Shown piece by piece: positions 35,856 through 46,249 of a DNA stretch of 64,000 bases. The first letter of the stretch is position 1; each line of letters starts with the position of its first letter. The DNA comes from Cytobacillus oceanisediminis. GTDB taxonomy: Bacteria; Bacillota; Bacilli; Bacillales; Cytobacillaceae. Below the pieces are notes generated by a model. It searched no databases. It had not been told where the DNA came from and saw nothing but the letters and a program-made list of their open reading frames with translations. The stretch lies in NCBI RefSeq assembly GCF_004366035.1, contig NZ_SOEE01000001.1, forward strand, positions 620,001 to 684,000, read 5' to 3'. The position numbers were made by a program, and so were the translations under genes.

Positions 35856-37142
35856 TTATTTTAATTTTGAAAATGCCTTTTCAGCTGCCTGGATAGTCTT
35901 TTCGATATCTTCATCCGTGTGTGCAGTTGAGAGGAAGAGTCCTTCAAATTGGGATGGCGGCAGGAAGACTCCCTGGTTTGCCATTTCCCTGTAGTACTCT
36001 GCAAAGAAATCCAGGTTGGATGTTTTGGCTTTTTCATAGTTAATCACATCTTCATTTGTAAAGAAGATGCCAATCATAGATCCAGCACGGTTAATGGTGT
36101 GCGGAATATCATATTTTTCAGCAGCTGCTTTAAGCCCTTCTTCCAGTCTGTCTGCTTTTCTTTCGAATTCCTTATAGGAATGTGGAGTCAGCTGGCTTAA
36201 GGTCTCGAAACCGGCTGTCATGGCAAGAGGGTTTCCTGATAGTGTTCCTGCCTGGTAAATTGGACCGCTTGGTGCAATCTGCTTCATAATTTCCGCTTTT
36301 CCGCCATATGCACCGACTGGTAGCCCACCGCCAATAACTTTTCCAAGACATGTAATATCCGGCGTCACGCCAAAGTAGCCCTGCGCACAATTATAGCCGA
36401 CGCGGAAACCAGTCATTACTTCATCAAAAATAAGCAGGGAGCCGTTTTGCTCTGTAATTTCTCTTAAGCCTTCAAGAAAGCCTGGCTGAGGAGGAACGAC
36501 ACCCATATTTCCCGCTACCGGTTCCACAATCACACCTGCGATATCGTCTCCGAATTGCTCAAAGGCATATCTTACGCTTTCAAGGTCATTGTAAGGAACC
36601 GTAATTGTATTTTTGGCAACCCCTTCGGGAACCCCCGGACTGTCTGGCAGCCCCAAAGTTGCTACACCAGAGCCAGCCTTGATTAAAAGGGAATCGCCGT
36701 GGCCATGATAGCAGCCTTCAAATTTCATGATTTTATTTCGGCCGGTATATCCTCGAGCAAGCCTCAAGGCACTCATAGTAGCTTCTGTTCCGGAAGAAAC
36801 CATTCGTACCACTTCAATGGAAGGCACGCGTTCAATGACCAGCTTGGCAAGCTCGTTCTCGATTTCGGTAGGAGCTCCAAAGCTTGTCCCCATTTCAGCT
36901 ACTTTCTTTATACCCTCGACCACACGTTCATTAGTATGGCCCAGGATTAATGGGCCCCAGGACAAAACATAATCGATATATTCATTTCCATCGATATCGT
37001 AGATTTTAGAGCCTCGTCCGCGTTCCATAAAAATGGGATCCATATTAACTGATTTAAAGGCACGTACAGGAGAGTTTACTCCTCCAGGCATCAATTCGCT
37101 TGCCTCTTTAAAAGCCTTGATAGATTTTTCGTAAGAGCGCAT
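35856..37142 (-). CDS. hemL: Glutamate-1-semialdehyde 2,1-aminomutase HemL
   Basis: PLP enzyme converting glutamate-1-semialdehyde to 5-aminolevulinate in haem synthesis. 428 residues from the ATG at 37142 (MRSYEKS), with GAGGGA upstream. PLP Lys in [33 protein letters not shown] near the N-terminus. Last gene of hemAXCDBL. Confidence 0.97.
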   Translation of the reverse strand: MRSYEKSIKAFKEASELMPGGVNSPVRAFKSVNMDPIFMERGRGSKIYDIDGNEYIDYVLSWGPLILGHTNERVVEGIKKVAEMGTSFGAPTEIENELAKLVIERVPSIEVVRMVSSGTEATMSALRLARGYTGRNKIMKFEGCYHGHGDSLLIKAGSGVATLGLPDSPGVPEGVAKNTITVPYNDLESVRYAFEQFGDDIAGVIVEPVAGNMGVVPPQPGFLEGLREITEQNGSLLIFDEVMTGFRVGYNCAQGYFGVTPDITCLGKVIGGGLPVGAYGGKAEIMKQIAPSGPIYQAGTLSGNPLAMTAGFETLSQLTPHSYKEFERKADRLEEGLKAAAEKYDIPHTINRAGSMIGIFFTNEDVINYEKAKTSNLDFFAEYYREMANQGVFLPPSQFEGLFLSTAHTDEDIEKTIQAAEKAFSKLK

Positions 37143-37195
37143 GTCATCCCTCTTTTCGTTTAATAAGAAGTTTTCAATTAGCAAGACATCTATTA

Positions 37196-38176
37196 TTAGT
37201 CCTGTTCCTTAATCCACCTTGCCGCATCTTTCGCATGGTAAGTAATAATTAAATCACTTCCTGCACGTTTCATGCCTGTGAGCATTTCCATTACGATTTT
37301 CTGTTCATCGATCCAGCCGTTCTGTGCAGCAGCTTTAACCATTGAATATTCACCGCTCACATTATAAATCACTATCGGCAGGTTGATGTTGTTTTTAACA
37401 TCCCGAACTATATCCAGATAAGGCATTCCCGGTTTAACAATCAGGAAGTCAGCCCCTTCCATTAAGTCAGATTCCGCTTCGCGCATGGCTTCCATGCGGT
37501 TTGAAGGATCCATCTGATATGCTTTTCGGTCGCCAAATTGAGGTGTGCTGTCAGCTGCATCACGGAAAGGACCGTAGAATGCAGATGCGTATTTAACCGC
37601 ATAAGACATAATCGGGATATCTTCAAATCCCGCTTCATCAAGACCTGCTCGGATGGCTGCTGTAAATCCATCCATCATATTTGATGGGGCAATTATGTCT
37701 GCTCCTGCTTTAGCCTGGCTGACAGCTGTCTGCACAAGCAGTTTAAGTGATGCATCGTTCAGCACTTCTCCATTTTCGATCAATCCGCAGTGGCCATGAT
37801 CGGTATACTCGCAGAGGCATGTATCAGCAATTACGATAATTTCCGGATATTTAGCTTTTATTAATCTTGCAGCTTCCTGCACGATTCCATGATCATGATA
37901 AGCCTGCTGCCCGCATGCATCTTTCTCTTTAGGTATTCCAAATAGGAGCACCGATTTTATTCCAAGAGAAACGACCTCATTCATTTCCTCTTCGAGGTAG
38001 TCAAGCGACAAATTGTATATTCCCGGCATTGAAGGGATTTCTCTTTTAATGCTGTCTCCTTCTGCCACGAAAATCGGATAAATTAAATCCTCTGTACGCA
38101 AGAAGTTCTCACGGATAAGCGCTCTCATATTCGGACTTTTGCGAAGGCGTCTATGTCTATTAAATTGAAGATCCAT
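37196..38176 (-). CDS. hemB: Porphobilinogen synthase HemB
   Basis: Condenses two 5-aminolevulinates to porphobilinogen. 326 residues. Zinc-site cysteines in [15 protein letters not shown]; Schiff-base lysines in [17 protein letters not shown] and [13 protein letters not shown]. Its ATG overlaps the hemD stop by one base. Confidence 0.97.
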   Translation of the reverse strand: MDLQFNRHRRLRKSPNMRALIRENFLRTEDLIYPIFVAEGDSIKREIPSMPGIYNLSLDYLEEEMNEVVSLGIKSVLLFGIPKEKDACGQQAYHDHGIVQEAARLIKAKYPEIIVIADTCLCEYTDHGHCGLIENGEVLNDASLKLLVQTAVSQAKAGADIIAPSNMMDGFTAAIRAGLDEAGFEDIPIMSYAVKYASAFYGPFRDAADSTPQFGDRKAYQMDPSNRMEAMREAESDLMEGADFLIVKPGMPYLDIVRDVKNNINLPIVIYNVSGEYSMVKAAAQNGWIDEQKIVMEMLTGMKRAGSDLIITYHAKDAARWIKEQD

Positions 38177-38958
38177 TAATTTCCCCTCCTGATTTCTGCC
38201 AAGTAGCTAATAATGCTCTTAAGCATGCTATGTACTGTATATTCTTCAGGAACTGCATGAACCTGCAGCCCACAGGCCTTTGCGCGTTCTCTAGTCACAG
38301 GCCCGATGCAGCCTACCACACTGTCTTTAACAGCATTCTGATATCCAAGCTCCTTTAAAGCCCCTATAAAATGATCTACTGTGGAAGGGCTGGTAAAAGC
38401 AAGAATATCTAACCCTTTTCCTGAAAGCTGTTTTTTTATCAGACCTATGCTTTCACGTGGAAAAGTTGTCTCATAAACAATGATTTCATCAACTTCTGCA
38501 CCATTTTCCGAAAGGGAGGCTGCGATATAGTCACGCGCCAGATTCCCTTTGGGGATTAATACTTTCATTCCATCTTCTACAAATGGCAAAAAATCCTCAA
38601 CAAACCCTTCAGCAACATATTCCCGTGGCATAAACTGCACCTTTAATCCCTTATCAATAAGCAATTTCTTAGTCTTCTCTCCGATAACCGCTATGTTAGG
38701 GAAAGGCCCGCCCAGACTCAGATTTTCAAAAAAAGTGTCCACAGCTGTTGTGCTTGTGAAAATCACCCAATCATACGTTTGAATCCGCTTATGTGCTTTA
38801 AATAAAGCTTCCTTATCCTGCAAAGGCTCGAAAGCAATCAAGGGGATCTCAACTGGTATCCCCCCATAGTTTTGGATGAGAGCCGAAAAGGAGTGAGCCT
38901 GCTTTTTCCCTCTTGGCACTAAAACTGTCATGCCTTCTAAAGGGGAAGTCTGTTTCAT
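38176..38958 (-). CDS. hemD: Uroporphyrinogen-III synthase HemD
   Basis: Cyclises hydroxymethylbilane to uroporphyrinogen III. 260 residues, two alternating alpha/beta domains. Recognisable segments are [29 protein letters not shown] and [16 protein letters not shown]. Sequence conservation is low in this family, and the operon position between hemC and hemB settles the call. ATG overlaps the hemC stop (ATGA). Confidence 0.95.
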   Translation of the reverse strand: MKQTSPLEGMTVLVPRGKKQAHSFSALIQNYGGIPVEIPLIAFEPLQDKEALFKAHKRIQTYDWVIFTSTTAVDTFFENLSLGGPFPNIAVIGEKTKKLLIDKGLKVQFMPREYVAEGFVEDFLPFVEDGMKVLIPKGNLARDYIAASLSENGAEVDEIIVYETTFPRESIGLIKKQLSGKGLDILAFTSPSTVDHFIGALKELGYQNAVKDSVVGCIGPVTRERAKACGLQVHAVPEEYTVHSMLKSIISYLAEIRRGN

Positions 38959-39890
38959 TGCCCGTCAAGCTCCTCTTTCACCCTGTCAATCAGCTCTTTG
39001 GCCCCTTGTTCGGTTAGCTTGGCAGCCATCTTAACACCAAGCTCTTCCGGATCAGAACCTGTTAAGGTCTCCTTATAAATCATTTTTCCATCAGGGGAAC
39101 CTACAAGTCCGGTTAACTCCATTTCACCTGTATCATTAATTGTGGCAAACCCTGCTATCGGAACCTGGCATCCGCCTTCCATTTTATGAAGGAACGCACG
39201 CTCTGCACGTACAGTCTGGTTCGTCTCAGAGCATGTGAATTTATCCAGCAATGCCCGAAGTTCCTTATCACTTTCACGGCATTCAATAGATAGTGCGCCC
39301 TGTCCAACAGCCGGTACACAAACTTCCGGTTCCAGGAATTCTGTAACAACATCAGCCGCCCAGCCCATTCTGGAAAGACCTGCTGCTGCAAGAATAATCG
39401 CATCATATTCTTCCGTTTCCAGTTTAGATAGTCTGGTATCAATGTTTCCTCTAATCCACTTAATTTCCAGATCCGGACGCTGTGCCAGCAATTGTGCCGC
39501 TCTGCGCAGACTGCTTGTTCCTACAATAGATCCTGCCTTTAAGTCATTCAGTTTTATATGCCCTTTGGAAATAAGGGCATCCCGATGGTCTTCCCTTTCA
39601 GGAATGCTGCCGATTGTCAGGCCTGCCGGAAGAACAGCGGGCATATCCTTCATGCTATGTACAGCCATATCTATTTCTTCATCAAGCATGGCCTGCTCTA
39701 TTTCCTTTACGAACAACCCTTTTCCTCCGACCTTTGAAAGGGTAACATCTAGAATTTTATCACCCTTAGTGACAATTTCCTTCACCTCAAACTCAAAGGA
39801 TGGATCAATGCTTTTCAATTGGCTGATCACCCAATTTGTCTGAGTTAATGCCAGCTTGCTTCGTCTTGAACCTACGATAATTTTTCTCAT
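38955..39890 (-). CDS. hemC: Porphobilinogen deaminase HemC
   Basis: Polymerises four porphobilinogens to hydroxymethylbilane. 311 residues from the ATG at 39890, with AGGAGG 5 bases upstream. [14 protein letters not shown] near the N-terminus, [11 protein letters not shown], and the dipyrromethane-carrying Cys in [10 protein letters not shown]. Separated from hemX by dispersed repeat copy C. Confidence 0.97.
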   Translation of the reverse strand: MRKIIVGSRRSKLALTQTNWVISQLKSIDPSFEFEVKEIVTKGDKILDVTLSKVGGKGLFVKEIEQAMLDEEIDMAVHSMKDMPAVLPAGLTIGSIPEREDHRDALISKGHIKLNDLKAGSIVGTSSLRRAAQLLAQRPDLEIKWIRGNIDTRLSKLETEEYDAIILAAAGLSRMGWAADVVTEFLEPEVCVPAVGQGALSIECRESDKELRALLDKFTCSETNQTVRAERAFLHKMEGGCQVPIAGFATINDTGEMELTGLVGSPDGKMIYKETLTGSDPEELGVKMAAKLTEQGAKELIDRVKEELDGQ

Positions 39891-39910
39891 GACTGCCTCC
39901 TGCAATTAAA

Positions 39911-40028
39911 TCTAGCTGCGGCTCCCAGCACCTAGAAGGTCATAAGCTGTTCTGCTCTGCGGCAAACTGCGCCGCGCACCAGCCCATCTTATGCTTGTCG
40001 GGGCTAAACAGTCGCCTCCGCTTTTCTA
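39911..40028. repeat. Dispersed intergenic repeat, copy C
   Basis: Starts TCTAGCTGCGGC and ends CAGTCGCCTCCGCTTTTC, with CTTATGCTTGTCGGGG inside, shared exactly with copy F. It lies between hemX and hemC inside the hem operon. Confidence 0.8.
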
Positions 40029-40859
40029 TGAATACCAAAAATGGAATGATGAAAGTTTGCCAAACAAAAAGAAGTTAATTAATACAATTAAAAATGATGC
40101 CAAATTCCAGAGGGCTAATGATTTTCCATATAGGCCCTTTCCAACTTTCATATAGAGATAAATACTATATAATGCAAGGACAATGAAAGAACCGATCACC
40201 TTGGAGTCATACCAGACCATATGGGGCAATTTAATGTAGGCCCACTGAATGCCTAAAATTAAACTTATCATCAGCATAGGTACACCTATTACATTTAATA
40301 CATACGACATATGTTCAAGCTTTGACAAATCCGTTATCCGGAGCAGCCTGGTTCCCCACTTTTTCCTTTTCAGCAAATCGTATTGAATCAGATAAAGCAA
40401 TGAAAAAACAAAAGATAGCGAGAAGGCTCCATATGAAAGGATTGCAACCGTTATATGAATTAGCAGAAGTTCTGAGATGAGCTGCTGTGCTTTGACAGCC
40501 GAATCAATCTGCACAGGTGCGAATGTATGGATCGCCATTATGATAAAGCCGAGAACATTTGTAAAAAAGACGATGAAATCGACTCTGAGCAGCCTGTTAA
40601 TTCCCAAAGAAAGAGTGATAAGCACCCAGGCATAAAAGTATAGGCCCTCAAAAATGGTCAATACAGGAAACCTTCCTGTATTAATCATATAAAGTATCAG
40701 AAACACCGTTTGAAGCACCCATACAAATGCAAGTAACCAGAAGGCAATTCTATTCGCCTTCCGGTTATGATGAAGAAAATCAATAAAATATAATAAGACA
40801 CATAGGGCATACAGAACCACCGTTAATTCGTGCAGCCGTGTCATAAAGATATCAGACAT
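40026..40859 (-). CDS. hemX: HemX membrane protein (cytochrome assembly family)
   Basis: Polytopic protein of the CcsA/HemX family, 277 residues with about eight hydrophobic segments. In B. subtilis HemX lowers the level of HemA protein. Conserved pieces include the ISELLLIHITVAILSYGAFS stretch and a Trp-rich loop (WAYIKLPHMVWYDSKV). AAAGGGG lies 9 bases before the ATG. Second gene of the hem operon. Confidence 0.93.
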   Translation of the reverse strand: MSDIFMTRLHELTVVLYALCVLLYFIDFLHHNRKANRIAFWLLAFVWVLQTVFLILYMINTGRFPVLTIFEGLYFYAWVLITLSLGINRLLRVDFIVFFTNVLGFIIMAIHTFAPVQIDSAVKAQQLISELLLIHITVAILSYGAFSLSFVFSLLYLIQYDLLKRKKWGTRLLRITDLSKLEHMSYVLNVIGVPMLMISLILGIQWAYIKLPHMVWYDSKVIGSFIVLALYSIYLYMKVGKGLYGKSLALWNLASFLIVLINFFLFGKLSSFHFWYS

Positions 40860-40873
40860 GGACAGGACCCCTT

Positions 40874-42223
40874 TTATGATTGAAAGGAAGTCTGCGTTGA
40901 ATGAGCGAATGCGTGCTTTGGTTTGGCTGCTGTGTTCACGTTCTGCTGATCTGAAACAAGTTCTTCTATATTAAAGATTTTTACAAATAAGTCCAATGCC
41001 TGTTCGGAATCTTTCTGTCCAGCCATTTCTTTAGCTTGTAAAATAGGATCTTTTAATAGCTGATTGATGATGCTCTTTGTATGCTTGTTCAGCACTTTTT
41101 TATCACGATCACTCAAATGAGGCAGCTTTCTTTCAATGCTTGTCATGGTTTCACTCTGTATAGCCAGTGCTTTCTCACGCAAGGCGGAAATTACCGGAAC
41201 AACACCAAGCAAGTTCAGCCATTGCTTGAATTCAACAATGTCCCCTTCAATCATAAGCTGAATCTTCTCGGCTGCCTTTTTACGCTCCTGAAGATTTGCT
41301 TCAACAATGCCTTCAAGATCATCAATATCATATAGGAAAACGCTGTCCAGGTCAGCCAGTTTCGGATCCAGATCTCTTGGGACAGCAATATCCACCATAA
41401 ATAAAGGCTTGCCTTTGCGCATTTTTTCTGCGTAAGCCATCATATCCTTCGTGACAACAAACTCTTTTGCCCCAGTAGAACTAATTAAAATATCAGCTTC
41501 AACAAGGGCACATTGAAGCTCATGCAATGTTTTTGCCTGGCCCGCATAGCGGCTTGCGAGATCCTGAGCTTTTTCGAATGTACGGTTAATAACCGTTACT
41601 TTACTGGCTCCGTTGGCATGAAGGTTTTGGATTGCCAGCTCACCCATTTTACCGGCTCCTAAAATAAGAACATGTTTATTTTCCAGGGAGCCGAAAATCT
41701 TCTTAGCCAGTTCCACTGCTGCATAGCTGACAGAAACTGCATTTGCTCCTATCTCCGTTTCAGAGTGTGCCCGCTTAGCGAGCGTTACTGCCTGCTTAAA
41801 CAAGTGGTTAAAAACTGTTCCGGTTGTATTTTCTGATTGAGCCTCCAGAAAACTTGTCCTTACCTGTCCTAAAATCTGTGTTTCGCCAAGGATCATGGAG
41901 TTAAGACCGCATGCTACCTTGAATAGATGCTCAATGGCCCCATCCTCTTCATAAATAAATAGGAATGGAGAAAATTCACTCTGATCCATTTTGAAATGTT
42001 CTGCCAAAAATTCCTTTATATAATAGCGGCCAGTATGAAGCTGGTCCACAACTGCATAAATTTCGGTCCGATTGCATGTAGACAGAATGACATTCTCTAA
42101 AATGCTTTTTTTGTCATTTAATGTCTTCATTGCCTCGCCCAATTGTGAAGGATTAAAGGTTAGACGTTCACGGATTTCAACAGGGGCAGTTTTATAGTTT
42201 AGACCGACGACCAAGATATGCAT
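40874..42223 (-). CDS. hemA: Glutamyl-tRNA reductase HemA
   Basis: Reduces glutamyl-tRNA to glutamate-1-semialdehyde, the first committed step of haem synthesis. 449 residues from the ATG at 42223 ([19 protein letters not shown]). The nucleophilic Cys is in [17 protein letters not shown] domain [10 protein letters not shown]-terminal dimerisation helices. GGGGGTG lies 9 bases upstream. First gene of hemAXCDBL, with a candidate PerR box over its promoter. Confidence 0.97.
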   Translation of the reverse strand: MHILVVGLNYKTAPVEIRERLTFNPSQLGEAMKTLNDKKSILENVILSTCNRTEIYAVVDQLHTGRYYIKEFLAEHFKMDQSEFSPFLFIYEEDGAIEHLFKVACGLNSMILGETQILGQVRTSFLEAQSENTTGTVFNHLFKQAVTLAKRAHSETEIGANAVSVSYAAVELAKKIFGSLENKHVLILGAGKMGELAIQNLHANGASKVTVINRTFEKAQDLASRYAGQAKTLHELQCALVEADILISSTGAKEFVVTKDMMAYAEKMRKGKPLFMVDIAVPRDLDPKLADLDSVFLYDIDDLEGIVEANLQERKKAAEKIQLMIEGDIVEFKQWLNLLGVVPVISALREKALAIQSETMTSIERKLPHLSDRDKKVLNKHTKSIINQLLKDPILQAKEMAGQKDSEQALDLFVKIFNIEELVSDQQNVNTAAKPKHAFAHSTQTSFQS

Positions 42224-42260
42224 TGAAATTGACACCCCCAGAATTATTGCCTAGTTCATT

Positions 42261-42275
42261 AATATTAATTATATC
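42261..42275 (-). promoter_or_regulatory. Candidate PerR box at the hemA promoter
   Basis: Minus strand ATATAATTAATATTA matches 12 of 15 bases of the PerR consensus TTATAATTATTATAA and overlaps an extended -10 TGATATAAT. In B. subtilis hemA belongs to the PerR peroxide regulon. The region is A/T-rich, so a chance match is possible. Confidence 0.45.
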
Positions 42276-42439
42276 ATTTCTAATTTTTCAATTAACGCTT
42301 AAATGTGAACAGATATTGAACTCATATGGTACTATATTTTAAACAGGAGCCTGATCTTAAATAGACAAATACTCCCTTATGTACAGTAACAAAAAAACTT
42401 GCCGGATTCAAGTATACCTTATTGGAAGTGGTGTTTTTT

Positions 42440-42925
42440 ATGAAAAATCAGCGTATTTTCCCAGGAATTATTTTACTCGGATTTGGAGCCTACTTTTTCC
42501 TTCAGCAGAGCGGATTTACTGCCTTACAGCCTTTCTATTCCTGGCCTACTCTTCTCATTATCGTCGGAGCAGCCTTTTTAATTCAGGGATATGGAGCAAG
42601 GGATTATGATTCCATATTGCCAGGTGTCATTTTGACAGGATTTGGCCTGCACTTTCATGTGGTGAACCGCCTGGAAATTTGGCCGGATCACATCGGAACA
42701 TTCATTCTGATAATTGCTCTCGGCTTCCTCCTTCGGCATCAGAAAACTGGGGCAGGATTGTTCCAGGGCATCTTATTTTTAATTCTTGCCGCATTGCTTC
42801 TTTTTTATGACAGGGTTGCAGAGTGGATGGGACTGCTGGAAAATGGTGTTGCTGATGTTTGGCAGTTATGGCCGATTCTTTTAATGTTAATTGGATTATA
42901 TTTTTTATTAGTGAAGAAAAAATAA
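42440..42925 (+). CDS. Small polytopic membrane protein (LiaF-TM/DUF5668-like)
   Basis: 161 residues from the ATG at 42440, with GGAAGTGGTG upstream; a TTG at 42422 is possible. Almost wholly hydrophobic, with five or six membrane segments in repeated pairs such as FPGIILLGFGAYFFLQQSG and LPGVILTGFGLHFHV. The pattern of W-P-x-x-L-I-x-x-G repeats resembles the LiaF transmembrane region/DUF5668 group. Divergent from hemA. Function unknown; some relatives sense envelope stress. Confidence 0.8.
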   Translation: MKNQRIFPGIILLGFGAYFFLQQSGFTALQPFYSWPTLLIIVGAAFLIQGYGARDYDSILPGVILTGFGLHFHVVNRLEIWPDHIGTFILIIALGFLLRHQKTGAGLFQGILFLILAALLLFYDRVAEWMGLLENGVADVWQLWPILLMLIGLYFLLVKKK

Positions 42926-43020
42926 AGCGCAAGCGCTCGTTCCTGCGAAGAAGTATTCAATGATGCATATACTTTGTGCTCACCCCCGGCACCTCGAGGG
43001 GGCAGGCGATGGAGCTATAC
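42923..43020. repeat. Dispersed intergenic repeat, copy D (degenerate)
   Basis: Starts AAAGCGCAAGCGCTCG and contains CACCTCGAGGGGGCAGGCGATGGAGCTATAC, comparable to the GAGGGGG(A/T)AGGCGCT...GAGCTAGAC end of copies A and B. Shorter and more diverged. Confidence 0.55.
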
Positions 43021-43027
43021 AAAAAAA

Positions 43028-43054
43028 GACAGGGATATTAAACTTTTCCCTGTC
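43028..43054. terminator. Bidirectional terminator
   Basis: Stem GACAGGGA/TCCCTGTC with A-tract before and T-tract after, between the convergent membrane protein gene and the ABC ATPase gene. Confidence 0.85.
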
Positions 43055-43072
43055 TTTTTATATTCAAACTGT

Positions 43073-43810
43073 TTAGAGTACTGAATCGAGAAAATTTTTG
43101 GTTCTTTGTTCTTTTGGATTGTTAAACAGATCCTCCGGATGCCCCACTTCTACAATTCTTCCGTCATGCATATAGACAGCCCAGTCTGCCACTTCTCTTG
43201 CAAAGCCCATTTCATGAGTGACGACGACCATAGTCATCCCTTCAAGGGCGAGCTCTTTCATTGTGGAAAGCACTTCCCCCACGAGCTCCGGATCAAGTGC
43301 AGATGTCGGCTCATCAAAAAGCATGATATCGGGCTTCATCGCCAGCGCCCTTGCAATGGCTACACGCTGTTTTTGTCCGCCCGAAAGTTTTGATGGATAT
43401 ACATTCTCCTTGTCAGAAAGCCCTACTTTATTTAATAATTCCTGGGCATCTTTCTTCACTTGATCCTTTGGACGCTTTTTCACATGTAAAGGTGCTTCCA
43501 TCACATTTTCGAGAACAGTCATATGAGGAAATAAATAAAAATGCTGAAAAACCATTCCTACTTTTTCTCTCACTTTATTTAGATCATGTGTTTCTTTTTC
43601 AACCTTTTCGCCCTCAAAAATGATATTGCCGCTGTCCTTTAATTCAAGAAAGTTTAAGCAGCGGAGAAGTGTGCTTTTTCCAGACCCGCTTGCACCAATC
43701 AGACAAACAACATCACTTTCTTTCACTGTTATATCAATGTCCTTTAGTACATGCAGATCCCCGAATGATTTGTTCAATTTTTCTACCTTAATCATATACG
43801 ATTCACTCAT
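43073..43810 (-). CDS. Polar amino-acid ABC transporter, ATPase
   Basis: ABC ATPase of the GlnQ/ArtM/TcyC class, 245 residues. Walker [13 protein letters not shown]-loop [19 protein letters not shown], signature [15 protein letters not shown], Walker [15 protein letters not shown] and H-loop [13 protein letters not shown]. Last gene of a substrate-binding protein-permease-ATPase operon. The substrate is not certain; the class moves glutamine, arginine or cystine. Confidence 0.93.
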   Translation of the reverse strand: MSESYMIKVEKLNKSFGDLHVLKDIDITVKESDVVCLIGASGSGKSTLLRCLNFLELKDSGNIIFEGEKVEKETHDLNKVREKVGMVFQHFYLFPHMTVLENVMEAPLHVKKRPKDQVKKDAQELLNKVGLSDKENVYPSKLSGGQKQRVAIARALAMKPDIMLFDEPTSALDPELVGEVLSTMKELALEGMTMVVVTHEMGFAREVADWAVYMHDGRIVEVGHPEDLFNNPKEQRTKNFLDSVL

Positions 43811-43824
43811 GCTTCATTCCCCCT

Positions 43825-44472
43825 TTAATCACTGCTTGCCATTCTTTTCTCAATCATATTTACAAGGATGGAGAAAATAAGTACAAGTACTAAATAGTAA
43901 ACAGCTACGATCAGCAGATAGCTCATGTAGTCATATTCATTGGAACCGTATGTCGTTGCCACATTAAAGAGCTCGTACATGCCGATAAAGGAAGCAAGTG
44001 ATGAATCCTTCAAAGCAATGATAAATTGATTGCCAAGAGGCGGCATAGCCCGGCGGAAAGCCTGAGGCAGAATGATCCTTCTCATTGCAAGGCCAGCAGT
44101 CATACCAAGCGAACGCCCTGCTTCCATTTGTCCTTTGTCGATGGATTGAATGGAGCCCCTGAAAATTTCGGCTATATAGGCACCATTGTGAAAAGCAAGA
44201 CCAAGGATAACCGACCAAAACTGTGAAATATCCAATGCTGTCAATCCGAAATAGAAGATGAAAATCTGGACAACAAGCGGCGTTCCCCTTACAAGGAAAA
44301 TATAGATGTCCGCAATCCATTCCAGAATTTTAATTCTCGAAATCTTTAAAAAGGCAAAAAACAATCCTATAAAAATAGCAATAAACACGGCTACGATGGT
44401 TAATTGAAAGGTTAAGAGCATTCCCTTTAAAAATACGGGATATGTATCAATAAACTTTGTAAGCAAATCCAC
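43825..44472 (-). CDS. Polar amino-acid ABC transporter, permease
   Basis: Inner-membrane permease of the HisMQ/GlnP type, 215 residues with five hydrophobic segments. The motif near residues 85-160 includes FHNGAYIAEIFRGSIQSIDKGQMEAGRSLGM (EAA-type loop E-A-G-R-S-L-G-M visible) and ILPQAFRRAMPPLGN. GTG start with GGGGGA 5 bases upstream. Between the binding protein and ATPase genes. Confidence 0.93.
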   Translation of the reverse strand: MDLLTKFIDTYPVFLKGMLLTFQLTIVAVFIAIFIGLFFAFLKISRIKILEWIADIYIFLVRGTPLVVQIFIFYFGLTALDISQFWSVILGLAFHNGAYIAEIFRGSIQSIDKGQMEAGRSLGMTAGLAMRRIILPQAFRRAMPPLGNQFIIALKDSSLASFIGMYELFNVATTYGSNEYDYMSYLLIVAVYYLVLVLIFSILVNMIEKRMASSD

Positions 44473-44505
44473 AAAAATCCCCCTTCAGATGGCTATTTCA
44501 GTTTG

Positions 44506-44545
44506 TGTAAAAACAAAACAGGCGAATGTTTGTCACACATCCGCC
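44506..44545 (-). terminator. Intra-operon attenuating hairpin
   Basis: Minus-strand stem GGCGGATGT/ACATTCGCC then TGTTTTGTTTTT, 8 bases after the binding protein stop and before the permease. Such hairpins often keep binding protein expression above that of the membrane parts. Confidence 0.7.
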
Positions 44546-44552
44546 CGCAATG

Positions 44553-45335
44553 TTATTCCTTCTCAGGATCAACTGTTATATCTTCACCGATATATTTTTT
44601 GCTGATTTCTGTGAGTGTTCCATTCTCTCGAAGAGTTTCAAGAGCTTCATTCACTTTTTCGAGCAGTTCTTTATTGTCCTTTGCAACAGCAATTGCCTGC
44701 TCACTGCGGCCCAGCAGCTCTTTGCCTTCGATCTTCATTCCGGCGCCAATCGCTTCTTTACCTGTTACGAAGTCAGTGATGACTGCATCATGTTTCCCCT
44801 TGCTCAAGGCCTCCAGGGCGACAACATCACTATCGTAGAACTGGATGTTATCTGTAGCCTCCTCTGCATTTGAAGTGTATGTAGACCCCTTCGATACTGC
44901 TATTTCCATGCCTTCGAGGTCGGCAAGCGTTTCAACACTGCTATCTGGACGCACATAAATTTGCGGGCCAGAATAGTAATATGGCGTCGAAAAATTGACG
45001 GCCTTCAAACGTTCTTCCGTAATGGTGTGGCTGGCTACCGCTGCATCAAAGCGGCCGGATTTCACACCTTCGACAATACCGCCAAACTTAAATTTATTCT
45101 GTACCGGCTCGAGACCGAGTTCTTTTGCTACAGCTTCAGCCACATCAATATCAAAGCCGCTCATGCTTCCATCATCATTTGTATAACTAAAAGGTTTGAA
45201 CTCTCCCGAAGCCGCGTACGTAAATTTGTCATTTTCTACTAAATCCATTCCGCTTTTAGACGCTTCCTCTGATCCGCATGCCGCGAGGACCAATAAAAAA
45301 GCAGCTGCTATAATTCCTTTTAACCAATGTCTCAC
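44553..45335 (-). CDS. Polar amino-acid ABC transporter, binding lipoprotein
   Basis: Extracellular solute-binding protein family 3, about 260 residues from a GTG at 45335. The N-terminal signal ends in a lipobox LAAC followed by GSEEASK, so it is lipid-anchored. Family features include FKPFSYTNDDGSMSGFDIDVA, VKSGRFDAAVASHTITEERLKAVNFSTPYYYSG and GTLTEISKKYIGED. The upstream ribosome site GGGGG is 11 bases away, slightly long. First gene of the operon, with a candidate promoter just upstream. Confidence 0.92.
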   Translation of the reverse strand: MRHWLKGIIAAAFLLVLAACGSEEASKSGMDLVENDKFTYAASGEFKPFSYTNDDGSMSGFDIDVAEAVAKELGLEPVQNKFKFGGIVEGVKSGRFDAAVASHTITEERLKAVNFSTPYYYSGPQIYVRPDSSVETLADLEGMEIAVSKGSTYTSNAEEATDNIQFYDSDVVALEALSKGKHDAVITDFVTGKEAIGAGMKIEGKELLGRSEQAIAVAKDNKELLEKVNEALETLRENGTLTEISKKYIGEDITVDPEKE

Positions 45336-45382
45336 TAGTCTAAATTCCCCCTTCAGTATCTCTCTTTTATAAATGCCTCTTA

Positions 45383-45411
45383 ACTCTATCATGATTTTAA
45401 AATATTCTCAA
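45383..45411 (-). promoter_or_regulatory. Candidate sigma-A promoter for the ABC operon
   Basis: Minus strand TTGAGA (45411-45406), a 17-base spacer ending ATGA and TAGAGT (45388-45383), which gives an extended -10. Confidence 0.5.
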
Positions 45412-45629
45412 AATTCATATTTTATGATAATTAATGATATTAAAGAATTTAAGCTGTTCTCATTAACTGACCCTCTTTGAACTCCAATATGACTCCATAT
45501 CCTCCAGTATTCTGCAAATTCCTCACCCTTCGACAAATATATTATCCTTTTTATTCCATTGTTTTTACTCTCCTGCGGAATATCGAAATGAAAGATCTCC
45601 AGGACTAATGACCTAAAGGCAGAAATAAC

Positions 45630-45664
45630 AAAATATCCCGCTGCACAATGCAGCGGGATATTTT
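45630..45664 (-). terminator. Terminator of lonA-ysxC
   Basis: 16-bp perfect stem AAAATATCCCGCTGCA/TGCAGCGGGATATTTT with a 3-base loop, just after the ysxC stop. Confidence 0.9.
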
Positions 45665-45667
45665 GAA

Positions 45668-46249
45668 TTACATAAAGCTTTTCAATGCAGACCAGGCCTT
45701 GTCTTTTCCATAACCCGTTTCGGAGGAAAACATAATGATCTGGTCATTTGGATCGATATCCAGTGTTTCTTTCGTGATTTTCATATGTTTTTGCCACTTG
45801 GACTTAGGTATTTTATCCGCTTTTGTAGCAATAACTACACAAGGAATATCATAATGCTTTAAAAAGTCGTACATCATGACATCGTCACTTGAAGGGGGAT
45901 GGCGCAAATCAACTATCAGCACAACTGCTTTTAACTGCTCTCTGCTGGTTAAGTATGTTTCTATCATCTTCCCCCAAGCTTCACGTTCCTTTTTGGATAC
46001 CTTAGCATATCCATAGCCTGGAACATCAACAAAGTGAAGAATTTCGTTAATAAGGTAAAAATTCAGGGTTTGTGTCTTCCCCGGTTTAGAGGATATTCTG
46101 GCAAGTCCCCTTCGATTAAGCATTTTATTAATGAATGAAGATTTGCCGACGTTGGAACGGCCGGCAAGGGCGAATTCCGGCAAATCACTTTCAGGGTATT
46201 GATCAGGCTTAACAGCACTGATGACGATTTCTGAGCTGGTTACCTTCAT
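45668..46249 (-). CDS. ysxC: Ribosome biogenesis GTPase YsxC/EngB
   Basis: Essential TrmE-Era-type GTPase for 50S assembly, 193 residues. G1 [13 protein letters not shown]3 [13 protein letters not shown]4 [11 protein letters not shown] overlaps the lonA stop (ATGA). In B. subtilis the gene also follows lonA. Confidence 0.97.
   Translation of the reverse strand: MKVTSSEIVISAVKPDQYPESDLPEFALAGRSNVGKSSFINKMLNRRGLARISSKPGKTQTLNFYLINEILHFVDVPGYGYAKVSKKEREAWGKMIETYLTSREQLKAVVLIVDLRHPPSSDDVMMYDFLKHYDIPCVVIATKADKIPKSKWQKHMKITKETLDIDPNDQIIMFSSETGYGKDKAWSALKSFM

Larger units (their letters stand above)
45336..45667. other. Intergenic region between ysxC and the ABC operon
   Basis: 332 bases holding the ysxC-lonA terminator (45630-45664) and the ABC operon promoter (45383-45411). 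The middle is A/T-rich, and I see no gene. Confidence 0.7.
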
